NCBI GenBank assembly: GCA_028820325.1
Contig: JAPPJO010000038.1
Location: 52,953 to 116,952, forward strand
DNA: 64,000 bases
Direction: 5' to 3'
Source: Gammaproteobacteria bacterium
GTDB taxonomy: Bacteria; Gemmatimonadota; Gemmatimonadetes; Longimicrobiales; Gaopeijiaceae
In this document: piece after piece, positions 46,202 to 52,878 of the stretch
Layout of the letters: each line of letters begins with the position of its first letter
Position numbering within the stretch: position 1 is the first letter of the stretch
Translations under genes and position numbers: made by a program
The notes under the pieces: generated by a model
The model's database searches: none
The model's input: the letters and a program-made list of their open reading frames with translations, nothing else
What the model was told of the DNA's origin: nothing

Positions 46202-47248
46202 CTACAGAGCTTTCGGCCTTCGCGTCCGCGATTCGCGTTTCATTGACCGGCTTCCCGGTCTCCGCGCGCGTCGGGGTTTGCCGATCCCCGGTTTCGGCGG
46301 GCCTCGCCGTACCTTCAGTTGGCGGCCGTGCCACTCCGCCTTGTATTCGAGCTGGCGCAGCAGTTCGCTGCTCGCGCCCTCCACTTCAATCTCGCGGGCG
46401 TCGAGCACGACCCCGGTGGTGGTCTTGTGCTGCAGATCGCCCCGGCGATTCCTCACCTTGCGCGCCTGGTTGCGCACGAGAGCAAGGGCGCGCTTGCGGC
46501 CTTCGGACCCGAACTCGCATCGCTCCAGTCGCCGCTCGAGCCTCGCCAGGCGGCGTCGCGCGTTCCTGAGCGTCCTGCTCTCGCGGACCACGTGGACGGA
46601 GCCGCCGTCGGCCGACACCGTGATCTCGTTGCCCTTCTGGCGCACCGCCGCCTTGTCCGTCCTCGGTTCCACCCGAGTGAGCGGCGCGCACTCGAACAGG
46701 CACGAGAGCATCCAGCGGTTCCCCGCATCCAGCCACGCCCGCCCGGAGAGCAGACCACGCGTCTTGCGTCCGCGTGGCCCGGAGAGCCTCTTCCCGGGCA
46801 GTTTCCCGCCCTTCCAGCGCACCCAGCCGAACTTGGGCAACCGCACCCGGTTGTGCTCGAAACGAATGCCCTGGTTGCTCAGGTAGATGCCGGGCTCCCG
46901 GCCAAACCTCTTGATCTGGGGGAAGCCGCCCTGCCCGCGTCTGCCGGGTTTGCTGAACCAGTTGCGAAAGGCCTGGTCGAGATCGCTGGCGACGCGGTAG
47001 ATCGCGCTGGCGGGGGATCCCCGGTGTTCCGGTTTCCGCTGCCACTCGCGCGCGAAAGCGCGCATCTCGCTCAACGGCAGGCGCCGTCCGGTCTCCCAGT
47101 ACCTGAGCTGGGAGGCTGCGAGCAGGGCGTTCGCGAGTTCGCGCAGACCGTTCCTGCAACTGAGCAGAGCCGCATCCTGGGTGGGGCTCGGGTAGAGCCT
47201 GCAGCGCCAGCCGACGTAGCGCCGGGCAGCCGATGCGTCCACGGTCAC
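46202..47248 (-). CDS. TnpB-derived protein lacking RuvC catalytic residues and zinc finger, copy 1
   Basis: A 348-residue relative of IS200/IS605 OrfB/TnpB. The N-terminal helix-turn-helix (RLYPSPTQDAALLSCRNG) and the WED/REC-like region (LPKFGWVRWK) are kept, as are the OrfB_IS605 helices (about 228-280) and LEYKAEWHGR. The RuvC-I motif (normally GIDLG) is replaced near residue 202 by V-R-Q-K, the RuvC-II Glu position (VVLDAREIEVEGA) is Arg, and the zinc-finger plus RuvC-III segment is deleted, leaving a basic tail. The start is GTG 47248, overlapping the HTH stop (GTGA). No terminal repeats or tnpA are seen. It is probably a domesticated, nuclease-dead protein. Confidence 0.85.
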   Translation of the reverse strand: MTVDASAARRYVGWRCRLYPSPTQDAALLSCRNGLRELANALLAASQLRYWETGRRLPLSEMRAFAREWQRKPEHRGSPASAIYRVASDLDQAFRNWFSKPGRRGQGGFPQIKRFGREPGIYLSNQGIRFEHNRVRLPKFGWVRWKGGKLPGKRLSGPRGRKTRGLLSGRAWLDAGNRWMLSCLFECAPLTRVEPRTDKAAVRQKGNEITVSADGGSVHVVRESRTLRNARRRLARLERRLERCEFGSEGRKRALALVRNQARKVRNRRGDLQHKTTTGVVLDAREIEVEGASSELLRQLEYKAEWHGRQLKVRRGPPKPGIGKPRRARRPGSRSMKRESRTRRPKAL

Positions 47249-47781
47249 GTCGCCCGTGGGTCGGGTGCCGGCGCGGAAACCGGATCGTGCGGCCCCGATC
47301 CGTTGACGGAGCGGGGCTCCCACACGGAATCGACCCACTCATCGAATCGCTCGACGACCCGTTCCGGATCCCTGGCCGCCGCCGCGAGCGTGCATCCGGC
47401 CATCCGCGCGACGTTGATTTCCAGCGTGCGGCGCCGCAGCCCCACCTGGTCGGCGATCGCCTCCCAGTCGGCCCCGGCGCGAGCGCGAACGGCCCACAGC
47501 AGGACAGCCCAGTTCATGAACTCCTTCAGGCGGCACCGGAGCGGCGGGTCCTCTCTCCAGTACTGGCGCAGTGTCGACGCCGCCAGGTTGACCTGGCCCG
47601 CCAGCCGGTGAACTGAACTCGCCGGCACGAACCTCGTGGCGGCAGCGTCGTCGTGCAGGCCGCAAACATGGCTGATCGCCTCCCTGACGGACGGTCTGAA
47701 GGACGGGTCGGAGAGCAGCCTCAAGCCGAGACCGTGCATCGGATCCCGGCTCGGCCTCCCGGAACTCTCAGGAACTTTCAC
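47245..47781 (-). CDS. AraC-like double-HTH protein, short form, copy 1
   Basis: A 178-residue protein. GGAGAGG lies 6 nt before GTG 47781; the frame is open to 47964, but those residues come from DNA that is intergenic in copy 2. Two helix-turn-helix segments are visible: SSVHRLAGQVNLAASTLRQYW and DWEAIADQVGLRRRTLEINVARM, in the spacing of AraC/XylS proteins. Compared with copy 2, about 210 nt or more of N-terminal coding sequence and some upstream DNA are missing, leaving the DNA-binding part only. Its stop overlaps the TnpB-like start by 4 nt, so the two are co-translated. Confidence 0.7.
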   Translation of the reverse strand: MKVPESSGRPSRDPMHGLGLRLLSDPSFRPSVREAISHVCGLHDDAAATRFVPASSVHRLAGQVNLAASTLRQYWREDPPLRCRLKEFMNWAVLLWAVRARAGADWEAIADQVGLRRRTLEINVARMAGCTLAAAARDPERVVERFDEWVDSVWEPRSVNGSGPHDPVSAPAPDPRAT

Positions 47782-48195
47782 GAGGCGCCTCTCCTTGCCC
47801 GTTTGCGTTCGACTATCGCAATATGGCAGGAACACCGTTCCGTCGCGCCTTTCAGGAAAAAGGGTATCGCCCCTATATTCATACAGGGTATCGTACCTGC
47901 TGAGTTGAAGGTTGCGCGCCTCCTGGTCCGAAGCACTGTGGACATGGCCGCCCGAGATAATCATCGTTTTATTCGTATATATTACGGCGCTTTTTTCGTA
48001 TCAGAAAACAGTGGTCGTCTTCGATAATTCGAGGATTTCGCGACTGACCATTTGCCCAGGAGCGGAGTGATAGTCCGTAACTGGTTGTCAAATATGAAAG
48101 TTCCCAAACTGGCACCACCTTTGCCTATCCGAGGGCACGCGACTCTGTCCAGCCACTTCAGGCCGGTACTCCATTCCCACCACTCAGGAGGTTCC
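47782..48195. promoter_or_regulatory. Regulatory region between HTH/TnpB-like operon and giant lipoprotein, copy 1
   Basis: This 414-nt gene-free stretch is divergent and AT-rich. Blocks conserved with copy 2 are: a CTATCGCAATATGG segment (about 47813-47826), a T-rich CGTAT repeat region (47961-48002), TATCAGAAAACAGTGGTCG (48000-48018), a TTCGATAAT segment, AGTCCGTAACT (about 48072-48082) and the sigma-54 promoter. Conservation of blocks within otherwise diverged DNA marks them as likely binding sites. Confidence 0.7.
48110..48124 (+). promoter_or_regulatory. Sigma-54 (-24/-12) promoter of giant lipoprotein, copy 1
   Basis: TGGCACCACCTTTGC matches the sigma-54 consensus TGGCAC-N5-TTGC exactly, with GG-N10-GC spacing. 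The GC lies 72 nt from the ATG, giving a leader of about 60 nt. The same element stands at the same place in copy 2. Confidence 0.85.
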
Positions 48196-51100
48196 ATGAA
48201 CCGACTCAAACTCCTTGCCACAGCAACGCTGATGGCCCTGACCTTCACCGCCTGCGACGAGGGCACTCCGCCGCCTGTGGAGCCGCCCCCGCCGCCGACT
48301 CCCGTGGGAACGATCTCCGGGACGGTGACGATCGAAGGGACGGCCGCCAGCGGCATCACCGCCACTCTGTCGTCGGGTGCGACCACGACGACGGGGTCGG
48401 GTGGCAGCTTCGCCTTCTCGGGCGTCGAGGCCGGGACCTACACGGTCACCATCAGCGGCTTCCCCGAGGACGCGACGTTCGCCCAGGTGACGCAGTCCGC
48501 GACCATCGCGAGCGATGGTCAGAACGTGCAACTCAACTTCGCCGGTGAGTACATCCGCTCCTCGGCGGTGGTCGGCAACGTGGTTGCGGCCGACGCGATG
48601 ATGAGCGGCGGCGACGGCCAGCCCGAAACGCTGGTCGGCGTGACGGTCACGCTCGGCGGCGAGCACGCCATGGGCGAGACGATGGAGACCGCCGAGGACG
48701 GCGGCTTCGCCTTCACCGGGCTCCGCGCGGGCACCTACACGGTCACGATCAGCGACTTCCCGGAGGATGTCTCCTTCGAGACGGTGAGCGTCGAGGTCGA
48801 GGTCGAGGTGGGCGAGGTCGGCAGCGCCGACTTCACGGGCCACTTCATCCGCACCTCCGCGGTCGAGGGCCAGGTGGTCATCGAAGGCGAGGGCCTTGCC
48901 GGGGTGACGGTCACCCTGTCGGGCGGCCCGGCCGACGAGAGCTACACCGCGATGACCGACGCCGACGGCATGTACCGGTTCGAGGAACTGCGTCCCGGCG
49001 ACTACACGGTCAGCATCTCCGACTTCGACACCCGCGACTACGAGTTCGCAGCCACGTCGCAGGATGTGAGCGTGGATCTGGACGAGACGGGGACGGTGTC
49101 GTTCACCGGCATCCTGCTGCGCACCTCCGGCATCGCCGGCCGGGTGAGCGTCGAGGGCATGGGCCTCGGCGGCATCGAGGTCACGCTGGCGGGCGGCGAT
49201 GAGAGCCGCACCGCGATGACCGACGACGGCGGCCAGTACTCCTTCGCGGGTCTGGCGGCGGGCGAGTACACGGTCTCGATCGCGGTCGAGAGCGACGCGT
49301 ACGTCTTCGAGTCGATGAGTTCGGACGTGACGCTGGCCGACGACGAGTCGGCGATCGTGAACTTCGAGGGCGCGCACGCGCGCACCGCGAGCGTCTCGGG
49401 GATGGTGTTCCTCGACGAGGCGACGAAGAACAACATGTACGACGAGGGCGAGCATCCGCTGGCGCACGCCGGCATTCCGGTTGCACTGGTGGGCCCGGGC
49501 GTCAACGAGCAGCGGCTGGGCGCGACCGACGCGACCGGCGCGTTCTCGTTCACGGAGCTGCAGGCCGGCCCGTACCAGCTCGTCGTGCTCATCAACGCCA
49601 CGGTCGCGGCAGCGCTCGCGGCCAACGACGTGGCGTACGGCGGAGCCGGGGAAGGCTACGCGATCGCGCTCGGCGTCGGCGAGGCCGCAGCGCAGAACAT
49701 CCCGTTCGACATCACGCACACGACCGTGAACTTCACGGTGTCGCTGAAGCACGGCGACGACATGGGTGCGGCAGTTCCCGGCGCCACGGTCACGCTCTAC
49801 TCGGGTGACAACAAGGTCGGCAGCGGCGACACCGGCGACGACGGCTCGGTGATGATCAAGGTCGCGCGTGCCGGCACCAGCGGGAACATGGTGATGGCAG
49901 GCGTCGCCGCAGACGGCTACGACGTGGCCGACGGCATGACCGAAGTGTCCTGGGATCCGCAGATGTTCGGGACCGCGGCCGGGAACTCCAACGACATCGT
50001 CAACCTGAACGTCGACGCGACCGTGAGCGGCGCCACGATCACCACCGACTATGGTGGCGGCGAAGCGCTCGCCGGGTGGGCGATCGGCGTCATGCACGGC
50101 GAAGACGCGGTCGAAGGCGCGCCCGAGATGCTGGACGACGACGGCAACGCGGCGCTCATGACCACCGTGGCCAAGGACGACCTGCCCGCGACCTTCGCCT
50201 TCGCGGTCGCCGACGACCAGGACGACAGGATGGACGGCGGCGAGAGCTACGAGGGCAGCGCGGTGGAGTACACGCATACCGGTCTCGCGCTGGCGGGCAC
50301 GATGGACGCCGGCACGATCGAGGTTGCCTACTCGACCCAGACCCTCAAGGTCTACGTGCACCACGAGCGCGACCAGGTGATGGGCTACACCGGCAACCTC
50401 CTGGGCGGCGACGTGAGAGACGAGGGCATGGTCTCCGTCGGCATCCGCTACGTCGACGACAGCGGACGCTCCCGTGCGTTCACCTCGGCGGACAAGGTCA
50501 AGAGCAACAGCAGCGGTGGCGTGCACACCTTCACCAACGTGCCGGCCGACAAGAACGTCATCGTCCAGGCGAGCAAGACCGACGCCGCCTCGAGCATCAA
50601 GCTCCTCGAGCCCGATGAGCTCGCGGCATACACGGGCATGGATGTCAACGGCATCACGGGCGGCGCCTTCGGTGCGATGGGCGGTTTCAACCACACGGTC
50701 GAGCTCTGCCCGCTACAGGCCACCACGCCTCAGGACCACGGCGAGTGCGCATCGTTCGCCTACGTGACCACCCACACCGTGAGCGGGCTGGTGTGGAAGA
50801 TGGGTGTCTCCAAGAGCGGTGACGACTTCGAAGAGAAGGATCCTGTGTTCGTACCCGGTCAGACGGTCAGCCTGTCACCGGTCGAAGGCAAGAACCTCGC
50901 GGGGGAGGAAGAGTCCTTCACCACCACGGAGAAGGACGATCGCAAGGACAAGACCAAGGGCGCCGACCCGACCCACGCATTCAGCTTCAGCGGTGTCGCC
51001 TCGGGCGCCTACGAACTCAACGTTCCGGACGGATGGCGCGCGAAGATGGGCGACAAGGGCGCCACCGCCGACGTCGGCGACGCGCTCAGCCCGCTCGATG

Positions 51101-52722
51101 GCCCGGTCTCGCTCGACGTCACGCCGGCGACGGCTACCGTCTACGGCCGTGTCGACGGTGGTGACGGCTTCCCGCTCGAAGGCGTAACCGTGGACGTGAA
51201 CGGACGGACGGCCATGACCGACGCCAGCGGCCGCTACATCGTGGACGGTGTCAGCGCGGTGCGGGGCAAGGTCTTCGTTTCGGCCGCCAAGGAGGGGCAG
51301 AACGCCACCAAGCCGGACTCCACCGGCGTCGAATTCGGCGCGAACACGGTGAGCAGGTTCGACATCGACCTGTCGGCCGTGGGGCAGACCGCCTCGATCA
51401 GCGGCACGGTCAGGGCGTCCGGCACCGCCGCACCGGTTGCCGGTGCAGAGGTCACGGTGACCGGCTCGAAGGTGACCAACCTCGACAAGAACGGTAAGCT
51501 CCTGACGGACGCCGAAGGCAGCTACACGGCGATCGTCGAGGCTGTCGAACTGGGCGGAACGGTCTCGGTGTCCGTCTCCAAGAAGGGCATGAGCTTCGCG
51601 CCTGCGTCGATCGGTGGTCTTCCCGCGCACGCCAATTCGGCCATCTCGGGAATCGACTTCACCGGCTTCGTGCACGCCACGATCACCGGTGTAGTGGTTG
51701 CTCCGGGCGGTGGCCCGTTGAGCGGCGTGGCGCTTTCGGCGACGTCGACGACCGACACCACCCTGGTCGTGCACGACACCACGGGTGTGACTGGCCGGTT
51801 CTCGCTCAGCGTGCCGTACGGCGGCTACACCGTCGCGGCGTCGTTGGACAACCACGTCTTCGGCGACCCCTCGGCGTCGTCGACCGGCTGGACGGTGCCC
51901 ACGGCTCCGGGCCAGACCGTGGACATTGGCCGCATCCAGGCGATGACGGCGATGGCCAGAAACGTCAGTGCGATGCGCGAGACGGATACGACGACGGTGG
52001 CGGGAGTCTCGACCTACAACGGCACCGTAACGGTGAGGTGGATCGACAGCGCTGACGATGTGCCCGTCGGGTACAGCGACGCCGTCTACAGCCTCGAGAC
52101 CAACACCGGCACTGACGGTGCCTGGGAGGCCGCTGATGGCGGCGCGCTCGCCGGCGGAGATACGACCGGACTCGGCAGATTCACTGCCGGCGCCGACGAC
52201 GACGGCGAGTTCATGGTTCGGGTCGTAGCCACGGCTCAGAACGACACCGACGTGGATCCGCAGCACACCGATCCCCTGGTGCTCAACTCCGGTCCGTTTA
52301 CGCTTGCGGCGGTCGATCCGTCAGTCAGCGGTGTCGCGGCTGCACTTGATGTGACTGCCGATACCACCGTTGCCGACACGTTCACCGTCACCTGGGACGC
52401 GACGACGAACGACCGTTCGGAGTTCCGGATCACCGTCCAGCTGGCTCCGGCCTCGCTGAATGGGCAGACGTTCTGGTTCGTCGCTGAGGGCGGCGCTCCC
52501 GCCGCGCTTACCAGCTCTACCAGGGAGTGGGAATTGGAGATCGCCGGTGGAACTGCGCCCGCGGGCAACGTTGCGTGGGACGTTGCGGTCACGGGCGGTG
52601 CGGCAGACGTCCCCATCACCGCGGCCGAACTCAGGGCAGCCACCATGGTCCGAGTCGAGTCGAGACAAGGCGCGACCGGCGATTGGATGAGCGTCGCAGC
52701 CTCTGTCACCGGTGGAAGCTAG
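48196..52722 (+). CDS. Giant repeat-rich surface lipoprotein, module copy 1
   Basis: A 1508-residue lipoprotein. AGGAGG at 48186-48191 precedes ATG 48196; the lipobox is TFTAC (Cys20), then a Pro-rich linker of about 20 residues. It contains at least five consecutive beta-sandwich repeats of about 70-85 residues of the carboxypeptidase-regulatory/SdrD-B type, each with G-x-Y-T-V-x-I and ending in F-x-G-x-x-x-R. A middle region (about 430-850) is followed by further divergent repeats and an FN3-like tail. It is acidic overall, as expected for an extracellular stalk. Probably a surface adhesin or sheath protein; no enzyme domain is visible. Confidence 0.88.
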   Translation: MNRLKLLATATLMALTFTACDEGTPPPVEPPPPPTPVGTISGTVTIEGTAASGITATLSSGATTTTGSGGSFAFSGVEAGTYTVTISGFPEDATFAQVTQSATIASDGQNVQLNFAGEYIRSSAVVGNVVAADAMMSGGDGQPETLVGVTVTLGGEHAMGETMETAEDGGFAFTGLRAGTYTVTISDFPEDVSFETVSVEVEVEVGEVGSADFTGHFIRTSAVEGQVVIEGEGLAGVTVTLSGGPADESYTAMTDADGMYRFEELRPGDYTVSISDFDTRDYEFAATSQDVSVDLDETGTVSFTGILLRTSGIAGRVSVEGMGLGGIEVTLAGGDESRTAMTDDGGQYSFAGLAAGEYTVSIAVESDAYVFESMSSDVTLADDESAIVNFEGAHARTASVSGMVFLDEATKNNMYDEGEHPLAHAGIPVALVGPGVNEQRLGATDATGAFSFTELQAGPYQLVVLINATVAAALAANDVAYGGAGEGYAIALGVGEAAAQNIPFDITHTTVNFTVSLKHGDDMGAAVPGATVTLYSGDNKVGSGDTGDDGSVMIKVARAGTSGNMVMAGVAADGYDVADGMTEVSWDPQMFGTAAGNSNDIVNLNVDATVSGATITTDYGGGEALAGWAIGVMHGEDAVEGAPEMLDDDGNAALMTTVAKDDLPATFAFAVADDQDDRMDGGESYEGSAVEYTHTGLALAGTMDAGTIEVAYSTQTLKVYVHHERDQVMGYTGNLLGGDVRDEGMVSVGIRYVDDSGRSRAFTSADKVKSNSSGGVHTFTNVPADKNVIVQASKTDAASSIKLLEPDELAAYTGMDVNGITGGAFGAMGGFNHTVELCPLQATTPQDHGECASFAYVTTHTVSGLVWKMGVSKSGDDFEEKDPVFVPGQTVSLSPVEGKNLAGEEESFTTTEKDDRKDKTKGADPTHAFSFSGVASGAYELNVPDGWRAKMGDKGATADVGDALSPLDGPVSLDVTPATATVYGRVDGGDGFPLEGVTVDVNGRTAMTDASGRYIVDGVSAVRGKVFVSAAKEGQNATKPDSTGVEFGANTVSRFDIDLSAVGQTASISGTVRASGTAAPVAGAEVTVTGSKVTNLDKNGKLLTDAEGSYTAIVEAVELGGTVSVSVSKKGMSFAPASIGGLPAHANSAISGIDFTGFVHATITGVVVAPGGGPLSGVALSATSTTDTTLVVHDTTGVTGRFSLSVPYGGYTVAASLDNHVFGDPSASSTGWTVPTAPGQTVDIGRIQAMTAMARNVSAMRETDTTTVAGVSTYNGTVTVRWIDSADDVPVGYSDAVYSLETNTGTDGAWEAADGGALAGGDTTGLGRFTAGADDDGEFMVRVVATAQNDTDVDPQHTDPLVLNSGPFTLAAVDPSVSGVAAALDVTADTTVADTFTVTWDATTNDRSEFRITVQLAPASLNGQTFWFVAEGGAPAALTSSTREWELEIAGGTAPAGNVAWDVAVTGGAADVPITAAELRAATMVRVESRQGATGDWMSVAASVTGGS

Positions 52723-52737
52723 CAACCTTCAACACCA

Positions 52738-52821
52738 TCAGCCTGGCTGACTCGCCACCAGCCAGGCTGATGGTCGTGGGACGGTTCACCCCCCGTCCGG
52801 GACTTCCCGGGCGGGGGGTGA
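52738..52821. terminator. Double hairpin between lipoprotein and autotransporter genes
   Basis: A perfect 12-bp stem (52738-52749 with 52759-52770) is followed by a second hairpin with arms 52786-52795 and 52812-52821 that contains an inner stem. Neither has a T-tract. They probably stop or attenuate transcription from the lipoprotein gene, or set its level relative to the autotransporter gene downstream. Confidence 0.6.
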
Positions 52822-52878
52822 CGCTCGTTCAAGTCACTATTCCACCGCGCGTTATCCACCTGACGCGGAGACGATACG

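Larger units (their letters stand above)
42689..52722. repeat. Duplicated regulator/surface-lipoprotein module, copy 1
   Basis: Five genes in the order kinase-receiver-wHTH (-), PAS-LuxR (+), TnpB-like (-), AraC-like HTH (-), giant lipoprotein (+) recur at 57298-64000 with the same orientation. Corresponding start or stop positions are offset by 14609 to 15201 bp. Protein identity is high along the LuxR and TnpB-like pairs and lower in the kinases. Copy 1 differs by a shorter kinase (no PAS domain), a truncated HTH gene and extra bases between the LuxR and TnpB-like stops. Confidence 0.9.

Noticed and set aside
46202..47964. Active IS200/IS605 insertion sequence
   Set aside because: The TnpB-like protein lacks catalytic residues, no tnpA is present, no end hairpins are visible, and the gene order is conserved in both module copies.
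47782..47964. N-terminal extension of the copy-1 HTH protein to ATG 47964
   Set aside because: The extra residues come from DNA that is non-coding in copy 2, and a good ribosome-binding site precedes GTG 47781.
48184..50694. 836-residue minus-strand ORF opposite the giant lipoprotein
   Set aside because: It mirrors the repeats of the lipoprotein; the plus strand has the lipobox, ribosome-binding site and sigma-54 promoter.
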